64,000 nucleotides of DNA. It comes from Brevundimonas bullata. GTDB taxonomy: Bacteria > Pseudomonadota > Alphaproteobacteria > Caulobacterales > Caulobacteraceae. The notes beneath the pieces were generated by a model. The model saw nothing but the letters and a program-made list of their open reading frames with translations, was not told the DNA's origin and did not search any database. The position numbers were made by a program, and so were the translations under genes. The first letter of the stretch is position 1, and each line of letters opens with the position of its first letter. The stretch lies in the NCBI RefSeq assembly GCF_014207965.1, contig NZ_JACHLM010000002.1:1-64000 (forward strand), written 5' to 3'. Shown in pieces: positions 1 to 8,867 of the stretch.

Positions 1-20
1 AACCCTCCGGCGGGCGTTTT

Positions 21-170
21 TCATGACCGGGCCTCATTAAGCCAGCGTCCGGCGCGGCCCAGCAGCCGCACCGCATTGGCATGCAGGCGCTCGCCTGGCG
101 GCCTTGGACGATGAAGGATCGGTCGGCGCCGGGGGAGTGTCCCGGACGAGAACGTCGAGCGGGGCTGTTC
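21..170 (-). pseudogene. Possible 3' remnant of an amidohydrolase-like gene
   Basis: On the minus strand a frame runs to a TGA at 21-23 and ends with ERLHANAVRLLGRAGRWL, which resembles the C-terminal helix of amidohydrolase-2 family proteins (pattern NA-R-L-G). Upstream residues in this frame are Arg/Pro-rich and do not look like protein, and the neighbouring SDR stops at 173, so at most about 25 codons look genuine. Positions 5-21 also hold half of what may be a GC-rich terminator stem followed by five T, cut by the window edge. Weak call. Confidence 0.22.
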
Positions 171-172
171 GT

Positions 173-952
173 CTAGACGAGGCCGGCGTAGGCCCCGCCG
201 TCGAGCTGGAGGTTCTGGCCGGTGATGTAGCCCGCCCGTGACGAACAGAGGAAGGCGCAGGCGTCCCCGACCTCTTCAGGCCGGCCGAAACGCCCCGCCG
301 GGACCGTGCTGGCCATTTCCGCCCGGGCGGCCACCTCGTCGATCTGGCGCAGGCGCGCCAGCGACCGGGTCATCCGCTCAAGGCGATCCGTGTCGATCTT
401 TTCGGGGAGAAGGCAGTTCACCGTGACGCCGTCGGCGGCGACCTCCCGGGCCAGGGCCTTGCAAAAGGCCGTCAGGCCCGCGCGCGGTCCGGTTGATAGG
501 GCCATCGCCAGTTGCGGCGTCTTCACCATGGCGGAGGTGATGACGATGATCCGCCCCGATCCTCGGGCGCGCATGCCGCCGACCACGCTCTGGATGAGCA
601 GGATCGGGGAGACCATCTTGGCCGTGACGGCTTCGTTCCAGACGGCTTCATCCCACTGGTCCATGCGGCCAGGCTTGGGCCCCCCGCTGTTGCAGACCAG
701 GATGTCCGGGGCAGGGCAGGCCGCAAGCGCCGCAGCGCGGCCTTCGGCGGCGTCGATGTCTCCGACCACCGTATGCGGGCGGCGGCCGACGGCGTTCTGG
801 ATCTCGTCCGCCGTGCGGACCAGCCGCTCTTCATCGCGCCCGTTGAGCCAGACCTCGGCCCCCTCGCGCGCCAGCGACAGGGCGCAGGCCTTGCCCAGTC
901 CCGTGGATGAGGCGCTGACGAAGGCGCGTTTGCCCTGGAGGCCAAGGTCCAT
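173..952 (-). CDS. SDR-family protein lacking the Tyr-Lys catalytic pair
   Basis: A 259-residue Rossmann-fold short-chain dehydrogenase/reductase. The nucleotide-binding loop is near residues 12-20 (VSASSTGLG; the usual leading TG is SA) and the NNAG-equivalent is CNSGG near 88-91. Ser140 is present, but the usual Tyr-x-x-x-Lys is Ser153-T-G-P-Arg157, as in a subgroup of SDRs with an S-x-x-x-R-A-G motif. Oxidoreductase activity is therefore uncertain, while cofactor binding looks intact. It is the last gene of a minus-strand run with the acyl-CoA dehydrogenases, 22 bases after the gene starting at 2105. Cytosolic. A role in acyl-CoA or alicyclic substrate catabolism is inferred from the neighbours. 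Confidence 0.8.
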   Translation of the reverse strand: MDLGLQGKRAFVSASSTGLGKACALSLAREGAEVWLNGRDEERLVRTADEIQNAVGRRPHTVVGDIDAAEGRAAALAACPAPDILVCNSGGPKPGRMDQWDEAVWNEAVTAKMVSPILLIQSVVGGMRARGSGRIIVITSAMVKTPQLAMALSTGPRAGLTAFCKALAREVAADGVTVNCLLPEKIDTDRLERMTRSLARLRQIDEVAARAEMASTVPAGRFGRPEEVGDACAFLCSSRAGYITGQNLQLDGGAYAGLV

Positions 953-974
953 GGTTCTGCTCCGACGACCGCCC

Positions 975-2105
975 TCAAAGGGTGCGGGCGATGATTTCCT
1001 TCATGATCTCGGACGTGCCGGCGTAGATGCGCGCGACGCGGGCGTCGACCCAGGCGCGGCCGACGTCGTATTCGCTCATGTATCCGTAGCCGCCGTGCAG
1101 CTGCAGCAGTTCGTCCAGCAGCTGGCCGTGCAGCTCGGCCCCCGTCAACTTGGCCATGGCGGCGGTCTCGGGCGTTAGCTCTCCGTCCAGGAGCTTCTGC
1201 AGACAGTCGTCGACGAAGACCCGCAGCATGGTCGTGCGCGCCTTCACATCGGCCAGCTTGAAGCGGGTGTTCTGGAACTCCAGCAGGGGCTTGCCGAAGA
1301 CGACGCGCTCGCGGGTATAGGCGATCGTCTTGTCCAGCATGGCCTCCAGAGAGGCGGCGGCCCGGATGGCGATGACCAGACGTTCCTTCGCCAGCTCTGT
1401 CATCAGGCAGGCGAAGCCCTGGCCCTCCTCGCCCAGGCGGTTCTCCACCGGCACCCGCACGTCGGAGAAGAAGAGTTCGGAGGTGTCCTGGCCGCGCAGG
1501 CCGATCTTCTCGAACTTGGCGCCCTTGGTGAAGCCCGGCGTGCCCTCCTCGACGCAGAAGAGGGTGATGTCCTTGGGATTGGCCTGCCCCTCCACCTTGG
1601 CGGCGACAATGGCGAGCCCGCTGTTGATGCCGTTGGTGATGAAGGTCTTCTGGCCGGACAGGATGTAGTGGTCGCCCTCGCGGCGCGCCTTGGTCCGCAT
1701 GCCCCGCAGATCGCTGCCGATCTGCGGCTCCGACATGGCGATGACGGCGATGAGTTCGCCGCTGATCAGCCTCGGCAGCCAGCGCGCCTTCTGGTCCTCG
1801 GAGCCGTAGTTCACCAGATAGGGCACGGCGATGTCGGAATGGGTCGTGAAGCCCACAGCGGTCGCATTGACCCGCGCCAGTTCCTCGATCAGCACGGCGC
1901 TGTGGCCGAAGTCGCCGCCGGCGCCGCCGAAGGCCTCGGGAGCCGTCACGCAGAGCAAGCCTTCCTCTCCGGCCCGGAGCCAGAGGGATTTGGGCACGAT
2001 CCCGTCCCGTTCCCATTGGGCGTGATGCGGCGCGATCTCGGTCTCGACGAAGCGTCGGACCTGATCGCGGAACATCTCGTGGTCCTCGCGGAAGACCTTG
2101 CGCAT
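975..2105 (-). CDS. Acyl-CoA dehydrogenase, LCAD-type
   Basis: A 376-residue FAD enzyme introducing an alpha,beta double bond into an acyl-CoA. The FAD/substrate motif MSEPQIGSDLRG lies at about 124-135. The position used as base by medium-chain enzymes (YEG) is Ala in IYAGTSEIMK, so the base is probably Glu241 in LAKERLVIA, as in long-chain and isovaleryl types. This is normal full length with all three domains. It starts at an ATG and follows the crotonase gene by 12 bases, so the two are probably co-transcribed. Electron transfer flavoprotein would be the acceptor. Substrate unknown; the neighbourhood suggests stepwise degradation of a branched or cyclic acyl chain. Confidence 0.87.
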   Translation of the reverse strand: MRKVFREDHEMFRDQVRRFVETEIAPHHAQWERDGIVPKSLWLRAGEEGLLCVTAPEAFGGAGGDFGHSAVLIEELARVNATAVGFTTHSDIAVPYLVNYGSEDQKARWLPRLISGELIAVIAMSEPQIGSDLRGMRTKARREGDHYILSGQKTFITNGINSGLAIVAAKVEGQANPKDITLFCVEEGTPGFTKGAKFEKIGLRGQDTSELFFSDVRVPVENRLGEEGQGFACLMTELAKERLVIAIRAAASLEAMLDKTIAYTRERVVFGKPLLEFQNTRFKLADVKARTTMLRVFVDDCLQKLLDGELTPETAAMAKLTGAELHGQLLDELLQLHGGYGYMSEYDVGRAWVDARVARIYAGTSEIMKEIIARTL

Positions 2106-2117
2106 TTTGAGCTCCGT

Positions 2118-2918
2118 CTAGCTGTCAGTGAAGCGCGCGGGACGCTTTTCAAGCATGGCCGCCACGGCTTCTGCATGATCGGAGGTATGGTGCGCCAGCG
2201 CCTGATAGGCTGCAGACAATTCCAGCAGGGCGCCGAGCCGCATGTGCTGCCCTTCGTGAAGCAGCCGCTTGGTGAGGCGCAGGGCGTGGCCGGGATTGCC
2301 GGCGATGCGGTGCGCCAGGGCCATTGCCGTCTCCATCAGCGCCTCCGGCGCCGTCAGTTGGGTGACCAGGGTCCAGTCCAGCGCAGTCTTGGCGTCCAGG
2401 GCGTCGCCCGTCAGGGCCATGTGGCTGGCGCGCGGCATGCCCACGATGCGCGGAAGCAGCCAGGCGCCGCCATCGCCCGGGACGATGCCGAGCTTGACGA
2501 AGCTTTCCGCAAACGTGGCCGTCTCCGAAGCGATCCGGATGTCGCACATGCAGGCCAGGTCCAGGCCCGCGCCGATCGCCGGCCCGTTGACGGCGGCGAC
2601 GATCGGCGTCTCCAGCTCGTAGAGGGCCGTGGGGATTCGCTGGATGCCGTCGCGATAGCGATTGCGCAGCTGGTAGGGGGAGCCTTCGAAAAGACCGGTG
2701 CGGTCGCGCATGGCCTTGACGTCGCCGCCCGCGCAGAAGGCAGAGCCTGCTCCGGTCAGGACCACGACGCGGATGGAGGGATCGGCGCGGACCTCCTCGC
2801 AGGCTTCCTCGAAGGCGTACATGTCCTCGGGGCGGCTGAAGGCGTTGCGTTGTTCCGGTCGGTTCAGGGTCCAGACGGCCACGGGGCCGTCGCGAGACTT
2901 CAGAAGAAAGTCGCTCAT
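2118..2918 (-). CDS. Enoyl-CoA hydratase/isomerase family (crotonase)
   Basis: A 266-residue crotonase-fold protein starting at ATG 2918, which overlaps the stop of the upstream gene by four bases (ATGA), indicating translational coupling. The oxyanion-hole segments GAGSAFCAGGDVKAM (about 56-70) and NGPAIGAGL (111-119) are present. The two glutamates of true hydratases are replaced: Asp120 stands at the first site (LDLACMCD) and Phe140 at the second (FAESF). GIVPGDGGAWLLPR is typical of PaaG-like isomerases. I expect an isomerase or another crotonase reaction rather than simple hydration. Cytosolic, part of the acyl-CoA catabolic run. Confidence 0.83.
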   Translation of the reverse strand: MSDFLLKSRDGPVAVWTLNRPEQRNAFSRPEDMYAFEEACEEVRADPSIRVVVLTGAGSAFCAGGDVKAMRDRTGLFEGSPYQLRNRYRDGIQRIPTALYELETPIVAAVNGPAIGAGLDLACMCDIRIASETATFAESFVKLGIVPGDGGAWLLPRIVGMPRASHMALTGDALDAKTALDWTLVTQLTAPEALMETAMALAHRIAGNPGHALRLTKRLLHEGQHMRLGALLELSAAYQALAHHTSDHAEAVAAMLEKRPARFTDS

Positions 2919-3931
2919 GGCTGAGGGCGCTCCTTGAGGGTTTCGGTGATGAAGGGCCACAGGCCGTCCTCGCCAGCGTCGGCGATGAGGCGACCGAGCC
3001 GTTCGGACCATCGCGCGTCCGATCCGTACTCCGTCCGCCAGGCCCAGAGGCGTCGTGTCAGGAAGTGCAGGCTGTGTTCGTGGGTGAAGCCCAGGGCGCC
3101 GTGAACGGCATGGGCGATGGCCGCGCCCCGGCCGGCGGCTTCGCCGGCTACGGCCTTGGCCGAGGCCGTGGTCGCGAAATGCGGCGTCCGCCGGGCCTGC
3201 ATGAAGGCGGCCTCGGCGACGGCGCCGGCCGCGGCCGCCTGGGTCGCAAGCAGGGCGAGCTGCTGCTGGACCGCCTGGAACTTGCCGATCGGGCGGCCGA
3301 ACTGGATGCGTTCGTTGGCGTACTGGGCGCTCATCTCGGTCAGCCGTCCGAGTGCGCCGGCTATCTGGGCGGAGCGGATCAGGGCACCGCTCAGGCGCAC
3401 CGTGTCGGGCGGGCCGTCGAAGGCCGCGTCCGAGACCAGGGAGCCGGACGCGAGGATGACGGCGTCGCGCGGCTCGCCTGCGACGTTCACGTCGTGCTCT
3501 ACGGCGGCGCCCGTCATGTCGTGCAGGCCCAGGCGTCCGCGCGTCGTGTCATGCAGGACCAGCCAGCGCGCCTGACGCCCCCAGGGCAGGCCGCGCAGGA
3601 CCGAGACAGCGTCGCCCGCCGCGAAGACGGTCACGCCGCTCTCCGGCGGGGCGATGCCGCAGGCGGACAGAAGGGCGTTGGCGACGAGGGTTTCCGGCAG
3701 GGGGGCGGGGACGGCGCTGGAGCCGCAGGCCCGGATGACGGGAAAGAGGTCGGTCCAGCTTGCGCCGATTCCTCCCAGGTCCTCGGAAACGGCGGCCAGG
3801 GGCAGGCCGAGCGCCTCCATCTGCGCCCACAGGCTGTCGGACCAGGCGCCGGTCTCGGCAAGGCGCAGCGTCTCGGCGTCGACCGCGTCCGCGAACAGGC
3901 GCTCGACGCTCTCCTGGAACATGGCGCGCAT
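2915..3931 (-). CDS. Acyl-CoA dehydrogenase, probable non-catalytic partner subunit
   Basis: A 338-residue acyl-CoA dehydrogenase-fold protein, short for the family. The start chosen is ATG 3931, which shares one base with the stop of the 383-residue dehydrogenase upstream (TGATG). The C-terminal region (ALGFTHEHSLHFLTRRLWAW) lacks both the YEG glutamate and a KERL-type glutamate, and the FAD-loop motif is weak. Pairs of adjacent overlapping genes, one catalytic and one not, are known for heterotetrameric acyl-CoA dehydrogenases of steroid side-chain breakdown. I infer the same arrangement here. An ATG four codons downstream is an alternative start. Confidence 0.78.
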   Translation of the reverse strand: MRAMFQESVERLFADAVDAETLRLAETGAWSDSLWAQMEALGLPLAAVSEDLGGIGASWTDLFPVIRACGSSAVPAPLPETLVANALLSACGIAPPESGVTVFAAGDAVSVLRGLPWGRQARWLVLHDTTRGRLGLHDMTGAAVEHDVNVAGEPRDAVILASGSLVSDAAFDGPPDTVRLSGALIRSAQIAGALGRLTEMSAQYANERIQFGRPIGKFQAVQQQLALLATQAAAAGAVAEAAFMQARRTPHFATTASAKAVAGEAAGRGAAIAHAVHGALGFTHEHSLHFLTRRLWAWRTEYGSDARWSERLGRLIADAGEDGLWPFITETLKERPQP

Positions 3932-5082
3932 CAGCGGACTCCCAGACCGCGCGCAAGAATGCCGCGCAGGATTTCGCGGGTGCCGCCCCGCAAAGAAAAC
4001 GAGGGCGCCATGCCCTGGGTGACGGCCAGGACCCGGCGCGTGGTTCGCGCCTGATCGGTCTCGGGCAGGGAATCGATCAGGCGTATCGCGGTCTCGACGG
4101 TGTCCTGCTCGTATCCTGTGCCCAGGTCTTTGACGCAGGACGCGGCCCAGACCGGATCCTGTCCGCCGGCCAATTGTCCGGTGACGGAGATGGACATGGC
4201 GCGCAGAGCGACCAGCCAGGCGCCCAGGCGGCCGATCTCCACCGCCTGGCGGGCGTCGGGGGAGCGGCCGACCGCCTCCGTCAGGCACCGGAACAGCGTC
4301 AGGGCGCTCAGGAACCGTTCGGGGCCGCTGCGTTCGAAGGCCAGCTCCGAGGTCGCCTGCGCCCAGCCTTCGCCTGCGGTTCCCACCAAAGCGTCAGCCT
4401 CCAGGATCACGTCGTCAAAGGTGACTTCGTTGAAATGTTCATGGCCGGAAATGTCGCGGATGGGACGGATGGTCACGCCGGGCAGGTCGAGGTCGACGAT
4501 CACCTGGGACAGGCCGGCGTGTCGTTCGCTGGCCGGATCCGTGCGAACCAGGGCGATCATGGCGTGGCACCGATCGGCGTTCGTGGTCCAGACCTTGCGG
4601 CCGTTCAGCCGCCAGCGGCCGTCCGACTGACGGTCGGCGCGGGTCCGGACGGAGGCGAGGTCGGAACCGGAATCGGGTTCGCTCATACCGATGCAGAAGT
4701 ACATCTCCCCGGCGGCGATGGCCGGAAGATAGCGCTGCTTCTGGCTCTCGGCGCCATGACGCAGGATCAGGGGCGCGCTTTGTCGATCCGCGATCCAGTG
4801 CGCCGAGACCGGCGCTCCGGCGGCCAGCAGCTCCTCGCTGACGACAAACCGCTCGAACGACGTCGCGTCGTGTCCGCCGTATTGTTTGGGCAGGGTGAGG
4901 CCGACCCAGCCCTGCCTGGCCAGGGCCCGGCTGAATTCGGGGTCGAATCCCATCCAGGAGAGGGCGCGTTCTTGAGCAGGATAGTCGGCCAGCCGCTGCG
5001 CCAGGAAGGCGCGGACCTGGTCTCTCAGTGGCTCAAGGCCGGGGGGAAGCGCTGGCGCGCCGAACTGATCAAGGAGATTCAC
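3931..5082 (-). CDS. Acyl-CoA dehydrogenase, probable catalytic partner subunit
   Basis: A 383-residue acyl-CoA dehydrogenase, first gene of the minus-strand run. Motifs: GMSEPDSGSDLASVRT (FAD/substrate contact, about 132-147), KVWTTNADRCHAMIALVRT in the beta domain, ELAFERSGPERFL in the helical domain, and RGGTREILRGILARGLG at the C-terminus. The stop overlaps the start of the 338-residue homologue by one base. The two products very likely form one complex with shared active sites. The promoter should lie in the 386-base gap to the divergent TonB receptor. Confidence 0.85.
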   Translation of the reverse strand: MNLLDQFGAPALPPGLEPLRDQVRAFLAQRLADYPAQERALSWMGFDPEFSRALARQGWVGLTLPKQYGGHDATSFERFVVSEELLAAGAPVSAHWIADRQSAPLILRHGAESQKQRYLPAIAAGEMYFCIGMSEPDSGSDLASVRTRADRQSDGRWRLNGRKVWTTNADRCHAMIALVRTDPASERHAGLSQVIVDLDLPGVTIRPIRDISGHEHFNEVTFDDVILEADALVGTAGEGWAQATSELAFERSGPERFLSALTLFRCLTEAVGRSPDARQAVEIGRLGAWLVALRAMSISVTGQLAGGQDPVWAASCVKDLGTGYEQDTVETAIRLIDSLPETDQARTTRRVLAVTQGMAPSFSLRGGTREILRGILARGLGVR

Positions 5083-5468
5083 TGGTGATTCCGGGATGGT
5101 GGCCCGCTTCCCTGGGAAGCCCTAAATCCATACATCCGAGAATGTAGTTCTGACCAGAGAATTTTGACCAGGCGGGCGGTGCCTCGACCGGGTCCCGGCC
5201 CGGGATGCGCGGGAGGGGGCGTCGAGGCGAGGGGTTGAGAAGGGCGGCGTCCCGATGCTCCGGAGGCGGACGAGGCTTCCGTCTCGCGTGGCGTCGAGGA
5301 TTGGACTAGATTCAGAATGATATTTCAGTGTGAGAAAATTTGTTGACTCGGCGAAGTCCATAACCGAGTGGGAAATGACAAGCGGCCGTGTCGGCGAGGC
5401 GACCTCGCGGCAAAGGTTGCGGGCATGGCGGGCCTCACCCGTCACGCCGGACATTAGGGAGAGTGTCG
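5083..5468. other. Divergent intergenic region between catabolic run and TonB receptor
   Basis: No gene is visible in these 386 bases. An AT-rich patch at about 5305-5350 stands out from the GC-rich surroundings and is the likely site of the divergent promoters, but no convincing -35/-10 pair was found. Inside it ACTCGG (5346-5351) and CCGAGT (5364-5369) form an inverted repeat with a 12-base spacer, a possible regulator site. Two TGACCAG direct repeats lie near 5146-5166. Confidence 0.35.
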
Positions 5469-7748
5469 TTGACCGCTGTTCATTGGAAAGCCCTGCTTTG
5501 CGCTAGCGCATCCGTGCTGGTTCTGCCCTCCGCCGCCCTGGCCCAGACGACGGGCGCGGCGCCCGAGCCTGAGGCGCCTGCAAGCGGACCGACGGGTCTT
5601 GAGGATGTGATCGTGACCGCCCAACGGCGCGAGCAGCGTTTGCAGGACGTGCCGGTCGCCGTGACCGCCTTCGGCGTCCGGGAGCTGGAGCGTCGGCAGA
5701 TCACCGACGTGCGCGCCCTGACCGAGAATGCGCCGTCCATCACCTTTACGGCCACCCCCTACGGCAACAACGACCTGATCCTGGCGATCCGCGGCGTCGC
5801 GCCGGGCGGCGTCCTCCCCAACGTCGACCAGGCGGTCGGCACCTATGTCGACGGTCTGTACTACGCCCGTCCCGAAGGCAGTAATTTCGCCCTGGTGGAC
5901 GTCGCCTCGGCCGAGGTCCTGCGCGGCCCCCAGGGGACCCTGTTCGGACGCAATACGATCGGCGGCGCGCTGAACATCACCACGAACAAGCCGAACTATG
6001 AGTTCGGGGGCTCGCTGAAGGTCGGCTACGGCAACTACGACGCGCTGAGCGCCACGGCCATCGTCAACCTGCCGCTCGTCGAAGACAAGCTGGCGGCCCG
6101 CCTGGTCTACGGCCATGTCGAGCATTCCGGCTACGGCCGCAATCCGACGCTGGGCAGCGACGTCGCCGACCAGAACGACGACTTCGTTCGCGCCTCGGTG
6201 CGGGCCGACATCGCCCCCGAGCTGCGGGTGGATCTGAGCTTCGATCACTACTGGGGCTCGAACCACCAGCCTCTGTGGGTGCTGAACTCTTATCAGGCCG
6301 GTCTGAGCCCGGCCATGTACGCCCCCTATGTGGCCGAGCCCGGGTCACGGATCAGCCAGGCCGGCATCAATCCGGTCAACGACTCCAGGGTCTATGACTT
6401 CAACGGGACCATCACGGCCGAACTGCCGTTCGGCGTGCTGAAGTCGATCTCCGCCTATCGCAACGTCTATTTCGAAGGCGCGACCGACCTGGACGGCACG
6501 CCCCTGCCGACGGCGGACACCCGCGAGTTCGTCCTCGACGGCGAACAGGTCTCCCAGGAGTTGCAGCTCTCGGGCGCGAGCCTGTCCGATCGTCTGAACT
6601 GGACGGTGGGCGCCTACTATTTCCACGAACAGGTGCGCAATACGCCCCTGACGCGCATCCCCGCCGCCATCCAGGACAATACGATCCGGCCTGACAACAA
6701 GTCGGTCAGCGTCTTCGCCCAGGCGAGCTACGAGATCCTCCCGAGCCTGCGCTTCACGGCCGGCGTCCGCGCCGTCAAGGACACCCGCGGCATGACCTAT
6801 ACGCCTGCGCGCTATGTCGTGACGGGCTATCCGACCAACGCCGAACCGCCGGCTTCGGCGATCACGCCGGGGCCCTGTCCCTTCACGGCCATGGGCCTGA
6901 ATGAAGCGCCGGGGAGCTGCCTCTACACGCCGGACGACATCAGCTTCGAGACCGTGCCCTTCACCGTCGGCCTGGACTACCGGCTTCCCGGCGACGGCCT
7001 GCTGTACGCCAAATACTCCAAGGGCTTCCGCACCGGCGGCTTCCAGCAGGCCAGCGGCACGACGGCGGCCTTCTTCACGCCCTTCAACGAGGAGAGCGTC
7101 GGCAGCTACGAGATCGGCGCGAAGCTGGCCCTGTTCGAGAACCGGCTGCGGTTTTCCGCCAGCAGCTTCTTCTCCACCTTCGACGACATCCAGCAGAACG
7201 CCATCCTGCAGACGTCGCCGGTCGTCATCGCCGTGCTCAACTCGGGCACTGCGGAAATCTACGGCGCGGAGTTTGAAGCCACGGCCCTGTTGGGCGACCT
7301 GCGCCTGCACGGGTCGCTTGGCCTGATCGAGCCCAAGTTCACCGACGGCCCCTACAAGGGCAGCGAGGTGCCGACGGTGGCCAAGACGACCTGGTCGGTC
7401 AGCGCCGACTATCCCGTCCAGTTCAACGCCGGACGTCTTGACCTGCATCTCGACTACAACTGGCGTTCGGACGTCTACTTCCTGAACACGGTGTCGATCA
7501 CCGCAGCCGGACCGGTGGACCTGTCTGAGTTCCAGCGGAAGTCGATCCGCCAGGACGCCTACGGCCTGCTCAACGCCCAGGTGTCGTGGACCTTCGACGC
7601 CCGGCCGATCACGGTCGCCCTCTACGGCAAGAACCTGACGGACGAGTATTTCGCCGCGAGGTCGGGCTCGTTTGCAGCCTCGAACTTCAACAGCATCGTC
7701 GTCGGCAGCCCGCGCACCTACGGAATGTCGGTGTCCTACGCCTTCTGA
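5469..7748 (+). CDS. TonB-dependent outer-membrane receptor
   Basis: About 759 residues. Start TTG 5469 is preferred because AGGGAG at 5456-5461 is seven bases away; GTG 5463 would be too close. An N-terminal signal peptide ends near ALAQ, followed by a TonB-box-like stretch (LEDVIVTAQRR), a plug domain (RGPQGTLFGRNTIGGALNI) and a beta barrel ending in SYAF with the terminal Phe of outer-membrane proteins. It should import a substrate using TonB energy. Its position, divergent from acyl-CoA dehydrogenases and followed by an SDR and an MFS carrier, suggests uptake of the compound the cluster degrades. No ligand can be named from sequence. Confidence 0.9.
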   Translation: MTAVHWKALLCASASVLVLPSAALAQTTGAAPEPEAPASGPTGLEDVIVTAQRREQRLQDVPVAVTAFGVRELERRQITDVRALTENAPSITFTATPYGNNDLILAIRGVAPGGVLPNVDQAVGTYVDGLYYARPEGSNFALVDVASAEVLRGPQGTLFGRNTIGGALNITTNKPNYEFGGSLKVGYGNYDALSATAIVNLPLVEDKLAARLVYGHVEHSGYGRNPTLGSDVADQNDDFVRASVRADIAPELRVDLSFDHYWGSNHQPLWVLNSYQAGLSPAMYAPYVAEPGSRISQAGINPVNDSRVYDFNGTITAELPFGVLKSISAYRNVYFEGATDLDGTPLPTADTREFVLDGEQVSQELQLSGASLSDRLNWTVGAYYFHEQVRNTPLTRIPAAIQDNTIRPDNKSVSVFAQASYEILPSLRFTAGVRAVKDTRGMTYTPARYVVTGYPTNAEPPASAITPGPCPFTAMGLNEAPGSCLYTPDDISFETVPFTVGLDYRLPGDGLLYAKYSKGFRTGGFQQASGTTAAFFTPFNEESVGSYEIGAKLALFENRLRFSASSFFSTFDDIQQNAILQTSPVVIAVLNSGTAEIYGAEFEATALLGDLRLHGSLGLIEPKFTDGPYKGSEVPTVAKTTWSVSADYPVQFNAGRLDLHLDYNWRSDVYFLNTVSITAAGPVDLSEFQRKSIRQDAYGLLNAQVSWTFDARPITVALYGKNLTDEYFAARSGSFAASNFNSIVVGSPRTYGMSVSYAF

Positions 7749-7867
7749 GGCGCGCGTACGTCTGGGGGTTCCAGCCCTCTATCCTCGGGGCGCGGTTCAG
7801 TCCGACCGCGCCCCGCCTTTTTCTGCTTCGGCCGACCCCAGGGGCGGCCTTCGCGAGGAGCATGGCC

Positions 7868-8632
7868 ATGTCGGCATCGCTGGACGGACGCCGCATCATC
7901 ATCACCGGCGGCGCCAGCGGCATGGGGGCCGCCATGGTTCGCGCCTTTCCCGCCATGGGCGCGCGGGTGGCGTCGCTGGATCTCCAGTCGGCTGAAGGCG
8001 CGCGGATCGTCGATGAAGCCGGGGCTGCGGCCTTCTTTCAGGTCGACGTGGCCTCGGAAGCCTCGGTGATCGCGGCCGTGGAGGCCGCCGTCGGGGTTCT
8101 GGGCGGGCTGGACGTCCTCATCCATGCCGCCGGCGTCGCGCCCTTCGCCGCCGCCGCCGAGACCACGCTGGATCTCTGGAACCATGTCATGGCGGTCAAT
8201 GCGACCGGCGCCTTCCTGACCAATCGCGCCGCCTACCCGCATCTGAGAGCGCAAGGCGGGACGATCCTCAACTTCGCGTCCGCCGCCGGCGTGAAGGGGC
8301 ATCCCGGCAAGGCGGCCTATGCGGCCGCCAAGGGCGCTGTCCTGGCCTGGACGCGAACCATCGCCGTCGAGTGGGGGCGGGAGGGGGTCAGCGCCAACGC
8401 CGTGGCGCCGGCCATCTGGACCCCGATGTACGACCAGACCCGCGCTGCGATGGACGAGGACCAGTTGGCGGCGCACGACGCCGTCAAGGCGCAGACCATC
8501 CCGCTCGGGGGGCGACTGGGCGACGTCGAGCGCGACTTCGTGCCCGTGCTCGCCTTCCTGGCCTCAGACGGCGCCCGCTTCATCAACGGCCAGGTGATCG
8601 CCGTCGACGGCGGCATGCTCATGGTCCGCTAG
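7868..8632 (+). CDS. SDR-family oxidoreductase
   Basis: A 254-residue classical short-chain dehydrogenase. It shows TGGASGMG for cofactor binding, HAAG for NNAG, the active-site Ser in NFASAAG and Tyr-x-x-x-Lys in AAYAAAKGA, and a C-terminal GQVIAVDGGM. All catalytic residues are present, unlike the SDR at 173-952. The second of two nearby ATGs (7868) is chosen because GAGGAG at 7855-7860 is seven bases upstream; ATG 7862 would leave only one base. It follows the TonB receptor by 119 bases and probably oxidises a hydroxyl intermediate of the same pathway. Confidence 0.88.
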   Translation: MSASLDGRRIIITGGASGMGAAMVRAFPAMGARVASLDLQSAEGARIVDEAGAAAFFQVDVASEASVIAAVEAAVGVLGGLDVLIHAAGVAPFAAAAETTLDLWNHVMAVNATGAFLTNRAAYPHLRAQGGTILNFASAAGVKGHPGKAAYAAAKGAVLAWTRTIAVEWGREGVSANAVAPAIWTPMYDQTRAAMDEDQLAAHDAVKAQTIPLGGRLGDVERDFVPVLAFLASDGARFINGQVIAVDGGMLMVR

Positions 8633-8689
8633 GGATCAGGGCCGTCAGCGCTTCAGGGAAAGACGCACCTCGCCTGGCGGTGTTTGTGT

Positions 8690-8762
8690 GTATTCTGTTG
8701 TGCGAACAATATTCCGATATCAAAACACTTCTTGACAGCCCCTGTGACGACGCAGGTATTCT
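8690..8762 (+). promoter_or_regulatory. Possible promoter/operator region ahead of the MFS gene
   Basis: The 235-base gap 8633-8867 contains an AT-richer stretch. TTGT-GCGA-ACAA (8698-8709) is a small inverted repeat. TTGACA at 8732-8737 is a perfect -35 hexamer, with TATTCT at 8757-8762 a possible -10, though 19 bases apart is long. This may drive the plus-strand genes from 8868. Low confidence without transcript data. Confidence 0.25.
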
Positions 8763-8867
8763 GTCCGCTGCTGCGGACGCTGGCGGCCAGGAAAGAAACG
8801 CGCCGCCTGCTGCAGGAGAAGGCGCTGTCAGCCGGGATCGACCGGACAAGAGACGAGGGAGAGATTG

